This document shows positions 34,498 through 46,046 of a DNA stretch of 64,000 nucleotides, in pieces. The notes beneath the pieces were generated by a model. It had not been told where the DNA came from and did not search any database. It worked only from the letters and a program-made list of their open reading frames with translations. This DNA comes from Hansfordia pulvinata (taxonomy: Eukaryota; Ascomycota; Sordariomycetes; Xylariales): the NCBI GenBank assembly GCA_006538405.1, contig BJKQ01000005.1:186001-250000 (forward strand), given 5' to 3'. A program made the translations under genes and the position numbers. Every line of letters starts with the position of its first letter. Position 1 is the first letter of the stretch.

Positions 34498-37400
34498 CTA
34501 TAATTCCTGAGCTGCGGATGCGCCTGTCGTTGACTTGCCTCCATCCTTGCTCTCCGGGCTCGGGGGCACAACCTTCTTGTGACCCATGGACGCTTTCAGT
34601 ACTGCCAGTTTCTCTTCGGTGACCCGAATAGCTTCCTCGACTTCGCGCTCATTCATCCGTTCGTCGCGAACTTTGTCCTGAACCGTTCGAGGCTCCATCG
34701 CTCGTTTGCGAGTGGGGCAGTATCTTCGCTCATCCGGTGGAGGCCAACGCGTTCCTCAAGCCAGTCCCAAAGCTCGCTCTCTTCACGTTTCCATATCTCC
34801 TCGTATGCCACAGCACGCTCTGGGTAGCCCATGAAAGCGATGTCGCGACCATATCCTGGCGATGAACGGCCGTTGAAACCGAAGCCGAACCATGATGCCA
34901 CAAGTAGCCCAACAAGCAAGCCGTACACGACGTTTCCTGTGAAAACGGGTTTGAGTATATCGGCAATAGGTTCGAGGATGCCCTGGAGGGGTTGCAGAAG
35001 TCCCCAGTCAGAAGGCTTGGATGCGGCGGCACCGCCAGCTCCTCCCAAGGACTCTTTGGACGGTTGCTGCAGCTTCTTTGCCTTCTTCTTCTTGCCCTTG
35101 CCACCTGGAGCGCTGGGACCAGCACCACGAGTGCGTGTTGACAGAGACCCCTTGAGATGCGCAAACAAGTCCTTGCAGTATTGTGTTTGGCCGTCTTTGG
35201 CGCCCTTCTCGATGGGTCCTGGGAGGAATTAGTAAATCGTTCGTGGGATAAAAGACGAGCTATGTATACCTTTGAGCCAACTCTTGCCGCTCCACTCGAT
35301 CGTGCAGTTGATACTGACGCGAGTCGAGTTGTTCTCGCCCCAGAAGAGACAGTACTTGGTTTTGACGCAAAAGACGTTTCCGCTCGGTACATCGGGGTTC
35401 TGCGTAGTGACGACCACATTGACGGCCTTTTCGAGATCCAAGTTTTCCAGTGTTTCGGTGGTGACACACTTGGTCTGCTTCGGTCCTATCGAGGCATACA
35501 AAGGCTTGATGTATGTGAAAGAGCGGGACTTGTTTTCCAAAGTCAAGCCCTTCTTGTCCTCCATTTGCAGGTCTGTGCATTTTTGCTCGTTGGTGAGCCA
35601 CTTGGACATGAAGCTGACAGATCCAGGACCAAACATGAGGTCGTAGGTCTTGCCAAGTGGAGCAGCAATGGTGTCGTCGCCAGTAACGACTTCGTAATGC
35701 GTATCCGAGTCTCCGCAGTCTGTCGGAGCGTGGGTTGCTGGGCCCGGGAACTCGCCCAAAGCTGAGACGCCAGGGGCACCGTCTGTCTTGTCCGGACCAC
35801 CATTCCCGGCAACTGCGCCGGAAACCTTGCGCGACATTCCCTTGTCGCCCTCGGGATCCGCCGGGCTTCCTTCAGCTGGCGCTACCGCATCGGGCTCATG
35901 TTCGTCCTCCTCGTCCTCATCTTCGTCATAGACGACATCGCCTTCTTCGCTGAGCTCGTCGTCGGACGCAAGCACACTCTGACTGCCAATGGCGCCTTCG
36001 TTCTCAGCCACCTTGACAGTGCGATCGCCACCGGGTTCGTCGATAGAAACTCCGTTGAGCGAGCTCTGAAGGGTCGGATGGCCGAGCTTCCAGATGTTGA
36101 CAATGAGGTCGTATGTCGAGTCGCGGCTGGTAAAACTCGCAAAGACGTGCTTTGCGTGAAGAGTGGTGATCATCAGGCCGTTCTTGAAAACAAGCGCGGT
36201 GCTGCGCTTCTCAACGGCCACAATCTCATCAAAGCTCATGACCAGCGTCGTTACCCAGCCGAAGATATTACTGCTGAAGCAAATATGACCTTCAGAAACA
36301 TACAGTCGACCGTGAGCGAGGATCTCTCTTTGCAGGGCACAGCTGTAATCCTCAATGAGATAGTCGTCATCCGGAACACTTTTGAAGAGGCTGTGGAAGT
36401 CACGATTGCGTTTCTTACTCGCCACAGCAAATCCGGTGAGTTTTGGTGTGCTTCCGTTGGCCGCGGGGTGGGCCACTGAAGCGTTAGCTGCGGCGATGGC
36501 CAGACCGACAGTGCTGGTGGTAGCAGCGGTATTGCCCGTGCCCCCGGTGCTGCCCCGCTTGCGCCTACGAGCCATTGCGCTCCTGATACTACCACTGCGA
36601 TGGATGCCGGATTTTCCATCGTAAACACTTGCCGTTGGCGATGTGGCGGATTGGTCAAGGAGAGATCGTGGTCGGTCGCTGCTCAAATCCTCCTCGCCGT
36701 TAGCAGACGTGACCGGGGCGTCGCCGGGTGCCGATTCGGATCTTCGGCGGCCATCTGTGTTGTGGTTTGGATTTCTCGGCGTTGTAGGCGTGTCCTCGTC
36801 AAGGCCTAGCGCGCTTAGGCTGAGTTCGCCAGACCCAAGGGTCTTGACGGCGAGCTCCTTCTCGTCGCTCATGGTGTGTGTTGGGGCTGTTTCAACTGTG
36901 GCAGATTCAACATGCACGCCGTCGTCCTCAGCAGGTGTGTCTTCGTGAGGAATGTTGCCGTCCCTCAAATTGTTATCTGCGCGGTGAGGGTTATTGGGGT
37001 GGTTACCAGTGAGCGAGGTTGTGAAAGTGGTGGCGGCGTTTTGGGCGGCGGAGATGACGTTGGAGAAGAAGCCTCCGCCGGGAGTTTGTGGAGGTCCGTT
37101 TTCAGGAGTGGGCGTCAAAGGAGCTGCAGTGATATTTGAGAGCTTGCTGGGGCCGGCTGTGGACGATCCCGATCTGAGCCTGCGGTGCGATATCATCTGA
37201 CCGCCGTGCGAGACGACCACATTGGGATTGTTGCTGTGATTGGAGGAAACTGAGGAGCCTCTACGATGCCGTGAGGCTAGGTCGGTTTGCGATTCGGTGG
37301 GGGTGGGTGGTGTGTTGACAATAACAGGGGCAGACGGCTCGATCGACGGAGGCGTCTTAGGTGTCGGGGCAAGCGAGGACTTGGGCCGACGCTTCTTCTC

Positions 37401-39325
37401 CGAGGGTTCTACAGATGATGCATCGACCTCACGGCGGAAGGGAAGCGACGTGTCGGGGGGTGAGCCCAGGTTGTCGAGGCCCTGGGGCGGTCCGTGAATG
37501 GGATAGCGGCGTCGTTGTCGGCACGCGGAGCAGGGTCGGCAGCAGACTCGGTGTCCGAAGTATCGCCGTCGTCAATCGCGGGGGCAGTGGCGGGTCTGAT
37601 GTCAGATGATGAGGTCGACTTACGGCTCCGGAAGGCGTCTTTGATCCTACCAGCAGGCGAACGGGAGCGGTGTGCGGAGCGGGGCGCAGGTGGCTGCAAA
37701 CCGATAGTCGGTTTCTGAAGCTCGGAAGGGACGGCAGCGGCAGCGGCAGCGATTGAGGCTGATGACTGAGACGAAGCGTGGCTATCGTGCGGGTGCAGAT
37801 CAACACCGTCGGCGTCAGGAACGTAGTCGGCGCGGATAATGGGCGAGGATGTGGTCAGCTGCCCAATGTGCGACGGGTGAGCGGAACCGTAAGTAGGTCG
37901 TTCGGGAGAGGTATTGAATCTAGTATAGCTGTGTCAGACAAGCGACAGCAGTGTGGTGCGAGCCAGGCTGAGACAAGGCTGTCTGAACAAGGTCCGCGGC
38001 GTTGGCAACTGACAGGCTGGCGGGTACCAGAGGATGTGGTGACAGGAAATAGAGCAGCAATGATCACAACGGTGAAGAGCCAGCTACCACCAGAAGACAC
38101 GAGTATGTGCGGGGGGACAAAAACAAATGAGACAAAGTAACGAAGGGCAGTGCTCAGACGTAACGAAAAGTGTGAATCGCGAGCAGATGGTGGCGTTGTG
38201 AGATGTAAGGTGCACGAGGCAGACTCATTGCCAGTGACGATGCTGGAGTACGGACAGCCGCAACAAGCCAGGGGCCGAAAAGAGACTGATCGTCAAGGAG
38301 GATAAGGGACAGGAATGGATTGACGGGCGGATAGGGGGTCTCGGCCAGGGGATCAGGTTCAGGCTGCTAGCAGGTCCTCGTAGCTGGACCAGCACCGGGG
38401 CAGGGGTAGGGGTTGTTAAGGAGGGGCCCGGGCACGGACACGGGGTTTGGCGGACCGCCCAGCGAACAGACAAGGAGGGTCGAAGCACACGGCTGCCCAG
38501 GCGTGCCAGGCAGACAATCGGCCAAGCGACGCCAGCAGAGACAAGACATCAAAGGAAGGCCGGACGAGCAAATAGGCAGACAAGCTAGAACAGGCCAGCC
38601 AGCCGCAAAGAGGGATGGTGGGTACCGTTCGCGGCAAAGGTGGGTTCACTAGAGCACCCGCCGCAGCTCTCAGCTGGCCTCTTCTCAGTCTGGACCGGGC
38701 GGTGGGAGGGTGGGATATGCGTGGGAATCGTGCCAATCGTGGCTCGTTGAAAGCTTAGATCAAGACATACAGGCTAGGCGCGCAGTCTGGGATGGCGGAC
38801 TCGAAGGTGGTGGAAGCATGGAAGCACGGGGGCGTCGCAGCTGGAGCTGCAGAGCTGCCAAAAGAAAAAAAGGAAAGGGTGGGTGGGGGGGCATCAGATT
38901 CACAAAGAAGAGAAGAGAATGGTTGAGAGACGGGGAGCCTACCCTGGGTCTGCGCTCTCCGACGGCGGGCCATCGACAGCTAGGTCGAAGACGGGGGCAT
39001 CGGCGTCAGTGTTAGGATGCTGATAGTGGTGTTGATGGTGATGGGGCGGCAGCGGAGGGACGGGAGGTGGTGGTGACGTGGGGCCGTCGTCATGGTAATC
39101 GGTTGAGGCGGCGGAGGCAGCCGAGGCGCGCCGAGAGCGGCCGCGAGGACTCCTGCCGCGGGCGTCGGGCTCGTCGTGGTCGCTGCTAGTGGCCGACACG
39201 ACGCTCTCGCGCGAGGACTGCTTCTTCCAGCGGCGGCGGGCGGCGAGACTGGAGGGCAGGAACTTGGACCGGCGGCTTTTGGTGCTGCCAGCGCTGCCCG
39301 TGCTGCGGATGCTGGCGGCATCCAT
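34498..39325 (-). CDS. GRAM-VASt sterol-transfer protein, Lam/Ltc (Ysp2/GRAMD1) type, two frame breaks
   Basis: This family sits in the ER at contact sites and moves sterol between membranes. Exons are 38943-39325, 35270-37919 and 34498-35218, joined by GT-AG introns. The N-terminal 600 or so residues are Ser/Pro-rich and disordered. The GRAM domain is at about 630-737 (RDFHSLFKSVPDDDYLIEDY, ICFSSNIFGWVTTLVMSFDE). The VASt domain is at about 857-1035 (HYEVVTGDD, LTNEQKCTDLQMEDKKGLTL, VNCTIEW-type end). A transmembrane helix near 1107-1127 (NVVYGLLVGLLVASWFGFGF) and a charged helical tail follow. Two frames must be joined. The C4 runs (coding strand) at 37484-37487 and 34714-34717 each need one more C, giving DRPQGLDNLG and TAPTRKRAMEPRTVQDKV and a 1251-aa protein. 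As written, the frame closes near 37409 and near 34653. The 5' end is uncertain; see 39483-39613. Confidence 0.85.
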
Positions 39326-41658
39326 TGGCCACTTTGGGGACGGCGGGGGTGGAGGGAGAGAGGATTAAGCTTTCATGGGCGTGGAGACGTTTGGCGAAGG
39401 CGACAGAGGTAGGTTGAGCAGGGCAGGCAAGGTTGTCCTGAGCAGTTGGAAAGCTGGGGGAGGGGGGAGAAATGCAAGGCCTCAGTCGACGCCGGGCCAC
39501 GCGCGCGGCGATCCAGGCACGCCGGGTTGCGTTTGGCGGACAAAGTCGTCAAGCGCAGGGAAACTCCTGGAGATTCGCGGAGGGGCGGAGGCACCGTAGG
39601 TGGGTGTACTCATACGACGAGCGCGGCCACGCAAGATAAAGACGCGAGATCCGAGGTTTGAGGTTGCTGGACTGGGATGATGCGAGGACAGGTGGGCAGC
39701 GGGCAGGTTAGGTATCGAACCCGGATGCTGGGAGAGGCGACTGAGAGCAAAAGCGATGACGACGGATGGGTGGGCAGGTGACAGGCGCCAAGGTGGGCTG
39801 GCGGATGACGATAAGGTTTGGCCCTGGCAGCGGCGGCGTCGGAAACGCCAAACTCGAGCGAGGCGGGGCTCAGTCACAAGGGCGCAGCAGTAGTAATGCC
39901 GGGACAGAGGTATGCGGCGCACTCATAGGAGGTAGTAATGGATGTTGGCACGGTTGGTAAAGAGGGTGGCGGGTGGCGCGAGGGAGTGGAATTGATGAAG
40001 CTTGGGGACGCTGTCGAGAGGGCGAGCGAGGACCAGCAGAGGTTTAGCTGCTCTCAATTAGCGCCTGCCTGTTGTACCAGACCGCGACTTCTATGGGCCC
40101 AATTGAGAATGGATGGATATCCGTGTACGAGTACAGTGGAGGCACCCAGCAATGGCAAATGTATGTGAGGGGTACATGGGTACCCTAGGTAGTGCGAGTT
40201 GATCGTACCCAACTGCTGGTAGGTACATGTAGTAGAAAACAAAGAAACCGAAATGAGGGTCTAGAGTCATGCCGCGCGTACGAGTTCCTACAGAGTGGAA
40301 AAGAAGACGAAGGGAACGATACCTGCGCAAAGAAGAGTGGGATGAGAGGGGGGGGAAAGGAGATACGAGGGATAGCCAGGGGCTCACTGGATTGTGGTTG
40401 TGTGGCTGCTCCCTGATAACCACATTGGATGTCAGGCTGGTCCCCATCCACAGACAGGGCTATAACGGGAGGCGGCGGCATCCATGGATGGACAAGATGA
40501 GACGAAACCAGCGGGGCTCCAACAGCCTCTGGTGATCTATTCTCACGTCCCGTCTCTTGCCTATAATGGTACATTTGATGGATATAGGTCGCCGCTCAAA
40601 GAAGGTGATTACCTACCTACCTCTGACCTTGCTCTGATCATGGATAGTAGTACAGCCCCAAAGGACGGCAGCTGCTAAATCTGCATCCAACGACTCGCGG
40701 AGAACGAGTAGGGAAACTGGCTGCCCCCGTAGTTCACCCCCTACGAATACCTCCAGTGCTCCATAATCGTACCTGCTCCGTCCAGGGGGCGTACGTGCCG
40801 TGGTGCCATTCAGATGCCGAGCCACCGCGAGCCATGGCTGGCGATCAGAGCACTGGCATGGATCTAAAGCGGGACTGTACATAATGGACCCCCACCCCGC
40901 CCTGGAGCCACTTCTCCGGACGCGCTCGAGTAGCGTACGGAGTGTGCTTCACCTAGAATGCGCTTTCGAAACACTTGACGATGCGCTGGGTAAGCCGCCG
41001 AGGTGCAGAAGACATCCATTTCTACCCTTTTGCCTACCTCTTCAGTTCAGAAAGCTGCCTCAATTGAATCATTGGGTCCTAGAGCAGAAGCTCAACTCTG
41101 GTACCTCGCTTCGGGTGCATACCCGTCACAAACGGATACATACTGTACGTGACTGTGCCTGTCCGTAAGCATGCATGAATGCGGGGGCGTCGTAAAGTGC
41201 CTGCCGTTTTGGGCTTTCGCCTGTCGAAGCTTCCATCTCCGTCTCCATGTCGAACGTGCGCTGACGGTGAGCTGCACCTACCCCACGTGCCCACCCCCAG
41301 TCTGCCGCCGCGTGCTTGCCTCCTACCACCCACCCGCCGACGGTCGATCTTTCCCTACCACAACTCGAGCCTCGTGACGAGAGAAAGGAGTAAGGAAGAA
41401 AAAAGTCTGAGAGAGCTGCCCGCTGGCTATGACCTCACCTTTGTCTTCTCTCCTCTCGCCCTTCTTCATCGATCTGGGCGCGCGCGCTCTTCACCCCGTG
41501 CGCGACCCCTTCTACCTATCAGGCCCAACCTGCCCATATCCATCGACGGCCCGATCGTCCCTCGTCTGCTTATCCACTCGCTCATTCGTCCAGCGCTGTC
41601 TCGTCCGTCACACATACCGCCTGCCCCCAGCCATTGGCTTGGCTGGCCATAGTTCGTC
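39326..41658. other. Divergent intergenic region, about 2.3 kb
   Basis: Between the GRAM-VASt gene (-) and the MIT/coiled-coil gene (+). Apart from the possible exon at 39483-39613, no gene is supported. CCTACCTACC words lie near 40610. A pyrimidine-rich leader (41420-41640) precedes the plus-strand gene. Confidence 0.45.
39483..39613 (-). CDS. Possible upstream first exon or upstream ORF of the GRAM-VASt gene
   Basis: An ATG-initiated 43-codon frame (MSTPTYGASAPPRISRSFPA...QPGVPGSPRAWPGVD) lies about 160 bases before the ATG used for the GRAM-VASt gene, on the same strand. Its composition looks coding and resembles the disordered N-termini of such proteins. I could not find a splice pair that joins it in phase to MDAASIRSTG: the only nearby donor is a weak GTCGAC, and a strong polypyrimidine-CAG lies just downstream. 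It may be the real first exon, an upstream ORF, or part of the leader. Confidence 0.3.
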
Positions 41659-43427
41659 ATGGAGGCTTCTCCTCTAGTCAAGGTACCTCATCTCCTTCTT
41701 GCGATGCTCGACCAGCTCCCTGACTCTTCCAGGCCCATGACCACGCCAGGGCCGCCTCGGCCGCCACGCATACGTCCGATACCACCGTGGCCATCAACGA
41801 GCACACCAGTGCTGCCGGCGAATTCAGCAATGCTGCTGGATCGACCACCAGCATAGAGGCCCTGCGCACCCTCAAACTGCTCGAGCAGCACCACCAACGC
41901 CTATCTGAGCTGCTTCAGCTCCCCTTCAAGCGTCCTGTTGCGAACGACTCCTCCAGTCCCGATAACTCCCAAAACGCCACCCAGCACCACTCCGAATCCA
42001 ACAATTCCACCGACGTGCAGCCCGCATCAGACGACCCCGACGCTGTCTCAGCACCGGCCGTCCCGAGCGAAAAGTCCTCCCAACCCATGCCCACCTTGGC
42101 CAACAAACCTGCCCATCCCACGAGACATCTGGGCGCATCTATCGCGAGCAATTTAGCCTCTGCTCGCGGCATCCGTGCTGCCAAGTCTCGCGCCGTGCCC
42201 TTGACTCCGAGTGTGTCCAACACCGAGGCTCCGGGGAATGTGGACCAGTCATCGCGCCGCTCTGGTCCGAGGTCCAAGATGCAGACTCTGCTCGACCATT
42301 CAGACAAATCTCACGCACCTCACCCATCCGAAAAGGGCCCGCGCCAGTCCCATGACACACAGCAAGCTCTGAACTCTGCGCCGCCCTCACAATCGGCGTC
42401 TGCATCTGACGATGGCTTCTCCAAGTTTTACAGTGCCTTCGGCAACATCATAAACAGGATCTCGGCTCCTCTCGCCTTCGCCGGTCTGCCTCTAATAAAT
42501 GAAGAGCAACCAGAGGAAGCAGCAGCACCCTCCACGACCACGCCGACTCCCGAGTCGCCTGTGCAGAAGCGTATCCGCCTCAAGGCTTCTCCCTCGGTCG
42601 CCACAGAACCCGACCTGGCCAAGTACTACTCGAAAGCCACTGTGCGCGCCATGTCCCGCGACGGTCCCTCGCCAGCAGACTCATTCTATGTGGTTCCCCC
42701 GAGCGGTCATACGGCGTCCTATGCCAGCATTCTGTCCTACGCCGACAAGGAGAAACGGCGCAATGAAATTCTGAGGGAGGTTGCCAGCTCCGGAATTCCT
42801 CAGCCCCTTCACGATGATGCGGAAGACGAGGACTTTGTTGATGCGCGAGAATCGCAAGCCTCCAACTCTCCAGGCTCTACCAAACGATCGGCCCCTCCCA
42901 AAGACTTGAGAAATGCTTACGAAGAAGTCACCCTTGAAAACAAGAGTCTGAAGAGCGCCCTGGACCAGCTCAGTAAGCGCTTGCATGCTTTCGAGTCCAT
43001 ATCCCAGAACACAGGCATGAGACTTGCCGAAAGTATGCGTCTTATCCGGCCCTCTTCTCCATCTTTCACAGGTGGTGGGGCAGGCAGTGGTCACCGCGGG
43101 CTACCGGCAGCTGCGGGAGCGGCAGGTTCTGAGAGTGACGAGGCCTTGGCTGCGAAGAATCGTGAGCTCGAGGCGCAGCTGGTCCGCATGAATCAGCAAA
43201 TGGAGGAGTTGAACCGCGACTACGATAAAGCGCGCGCCACCCTTGGTCGTTATCGCGAGCGTTGGGAGCAACTGAAGGCCGGCGCCAAGGCCAGGCGGAG
43301 CACAAACGGCGCCAGTGGTTCCGGCACTGCCAACGGTTCCGCGCCGGGCTCCGCTTCCGCTTCCGTGTCCGCCAGCGGGCCCGGAGCTCTAGATGACGAG
43401 AGGGCTTCGACGCCTGCGCCACCGTAG
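41659..43427 (+). CDS. MIT-domain and coiled-coil protein, Atg38/NRBF2-like
   Basis: Two exons, 41659-41682 and 41733-43427, with intron 41683-41732 (50 nt), encode 572 aa. The 8-codon first exon (MEASPLVK) joins AHDHARAASAATHTSD and the following AINEHTSAAGEFSNAA and TLKLLEQHHQRLSELL. Together these form the three-helix pattern of an MIT domain at residues 1-85. A disordered Ser/Pro region comes next, then a conserved-looking block FSKFYSAFGNIINRISAPLA with KYYSKATVRAM. Two coiled-coil stretches (YEEVTLENKSLKSALDQLSK; NRELEAQLVRMNQQMEELN) and a Ser/Gly-rich tail finish the protein. Atg38, the autophagy PI3-kinase complex I subunit, has the same order of MIT then coiled coil, so this assignment is inference. 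It is convergent with the aspartyl protease. Confidence 0.65.
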
Positions 43428-43764
43428 GGCTCAGATTCGGGCACGGGTTCAAACAAGCGAGATCACATGAAGGTCCAAGTCCATTGCCGGCCCGCAGTAT
43501 GAATAAATGGATTGCTATGAAGAGTGATATCGACTCCCGCATGATATCTTCTTTCCGAAGCTGTGAAAGGATGTGCATTACAATGCACTAGTATCGTACA
43601 CATGGCCATCATCTGCCCTTGACCCTCTGTAGGTTTGTTCAGTGTAGACAACTATTTTTCGGAGCTGTCACCAAGACTGGACATTGAGTGTTCTATCTGA
43701 GGTGGCTTGGTCCCCCGGGCGACACGACTTCCACCAGGCTGAAGGGGTTGGGGGGTAGCGCTCT
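43428..43764. other. Convergent 3' region
   Basis: Space between the MIT/coiled-coil gene (+) and the aspartyl protease gene (-). No gene seen. Confidence 0.5.
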
Positions 43765-45727
43765 TTACGAGAATAGGCACTTAACGGCCCCCCAGATGGA
43801 GACCGCGGTGCAGCTCGAGGAGCCGCCGTTCTGACCCTGGGCACCGGCAGGGCTCCCGCTCTGGGTCGACGGGGGCGCCGCGGCCGTGAGCGGGCGGACG
43901 TCGGCCTGCGTGCAGTTGCCCCGGATGCCGCCGGCGCCGGCGTCGGGCTCGATGGCGCGCATGCCTCCGCCTCCGCCTCCGCCTCCGCAGCTGGCGTACT
44001 GCGCCATGGAGATCTGCATCTTGTCCTGGTCGAAGACGACGTAGGCGCTGCGCAGGAACGAGTCGCCCAGGATGATGGGCTGGGGCGGCATCGCTTGGAC
44101 CGGCTGCTGCTGCTGCTGGCCGGCTGCAGCGGACGCGGTCACGGGTTGTGGGCTGCTGCTGCTGCTGCTGCTGGTCATCGGCTGGGCGGCAAGGATGCAC
44201 GTCGTCAGGCCCTGGCGCAGGATGAAGTCGCTGTAGGGCACGCGGATGGTGACGCTGGGTTCCTCGCGGTCTTGTTCGCCGCCGCCGCCGAAGCGGAAGT
44301 CGAACGTGGCGCCCTCCGCCTGCGCCGCGGCGCAGGGGACCTTGGCGTAGCCGTCGCCCGGGTCCACGTAGCCGCCCAGGCCCCGGGCCATCTCCTCCAC
44401 GACGGGGGCCGGCAGGCTGCACAGCGTGGAGCCGGTGTCGAGGACGACGGGGGCGGAGGAGCCGGCGTAGGTGTGCGTGTAGGGCCGAGTCGGCGGCGGC
44501 GGCGAAGGTGGCTGTTGCGGGGGCGCGTCTCGTCTGCTCTCGGAGGAGGGAGGAGGAGGAGGGGACGATGAAGACGAGGTTGTTCCTGATTCGGTGGTAG
44601 TGCTTCCCGCCGTCGCCGTCGTCGTCCCGATCGAAGCAAGGCGCACCCAGTACCTGTTGACCGTCTCGCCGTTCTGCGGGCCCAGGAGAGGGAGGGCAAC
44701 GAGGTCGCCCGTGAAAAGGTGCGTGTCGACGCCGCCGAAGAGGATGGTGCCGTCTGTTGCGGGCGGGGTTCCCGACTCGGTGCTGCTGTCACTGCCACCG
44801 CCGCCGCTGCTGCTCATGCTAGAAGTGGTGCTGGTGCTGGTGGTGGCAGTGGCAGCGCCGCCAAAGCCACCGAGGGCGACAGAGAAGGCCCGCGAGCGCG
44901 TTGCGTTCTGCATCACCAGCTGGTCGATGAAGTTGGGGTACGGCAGGTTGGCGTTGCGGCGGTCGGGCCCGTGGCCGATGCCGAAGCCCAGACCCACGAT
45001 GCCCTCGTTGAGCTTCTTGTCGTGCAGCGCGACGCCGAACTGCATGGCCTGGAGCTCGATTTCTGTCGGCGGTGATCAGTTTCTTCCGGCTTGTGAGTGT
45101 CGCGGTTCCTCCTACCCTCCTCGAGGGCCGAGTACCTAGTGATACACACAGAACAGGGACGATGGAAGACTCACGCGTGCCCTGCACAGCCACAGTGTCC
45201 TGCACGAACTGCAGCTCGACCTGGCCGACGCCGTAGGGGATCTTGGTGCCGATGTTGAGGATCCTGGCCGAGCCGGACTGGTACGGGCTGTATTTGCCGT
45301 TTCTGAGGCACTCGGTGATCTGGCTCAGGTGCAGCACCGACAGGCAGCCCGGGTTGGTCCAGGTCTGGTCGGACCCCGTGTCGATGGCCAACGATACGGA
45401 CTGGCCGCCAATGGTGACTGCGATGATAGCGGAGGGAACGCGTCAGCGAGGGCGCAAGCAGGAAGACGAGACGGAGCGGGGTGTCTTACGGGCGATGAGA
45501 TAGCTGGCTTCCGAGATGTTCTCGAGGTCGACGTCCGTCACCGTCGCGAACCGGCGACTCAGGGGCTTGGCGCCCCTGATCGTCCGGCGGACAGACCTCG
45601 TCATGGGCACGGACACGAAGCCCGGCGCTGCTGCTTCTGGAGCGCCCACGCCTGTGGCTCCGGCTGCTGCCAGAGAACACGCGCAGGCTGCCAGAAGCTG
45701 CAGACAGAGCCGAGTGCTGCGCATCAT
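43765..45727 (-). CDS. Secreted pepsin-family (A1) aspartyl protease
   Basis: An extracellular or cell-wall aspartic endopeptidase. Exons are 45490-45727, 45175-45417 and 43765-45062; introns are GT-AG with consistent phase; the product is 592 aa. Signal peptide: MMRSTRLCLQLLAACACSLA. A basic propeptide-like part with SVRRTIRGAKPLSRR precedes the catalytic domain. The two catalytic aspartates are D92 in AIDTGSDQTW and about D369 in VVLDTGSTLCSLP. IILGDSFLRSAYVVFDQDK near the end is the usual last strand. Several low-complexity inserts break the fold: Thr/Ser/Gly before the second lobe, a Ser then Pro-rich insert (SSSSSPPPPPSSES), and Gln/Ser near the C-terminus. The tail is Cys- and Ser-rich without a clear GPI signal. 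Related fungal enzymes are the yapsin/OpsB-like proteases; the exact subgroup is uncertain. Confidence 0.88.
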
Positions 45728-45962
45728 GTCGTGCGAGCGGTGGACCGTTCGATGAGATATCCACTCGTTTGTGTGGGCGTCGGGGTCTACTCGAATCAGG
45801 CGAAACTAGTTAACACACGTTTCTTTTCCCCGACACGTCAAGCAGAGTCCGAGCCGAACTCGTCAAGATCCGGACTGGCGATGGCGCAGCGTCCCGCCGC
45901 TAGGGGGGGGAGGCTGTCGGGCGATGAAGCCTCAAGAATGCGGCTTGTGTGTAAAGCCAGTG

Positions 45963-46046
<84 letters not shown>

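Noticed and set aside
44205..44798. Long minus-strand Arg/Pro-rich frame
   Set aside because: Shadow of the protease gene in another frame.
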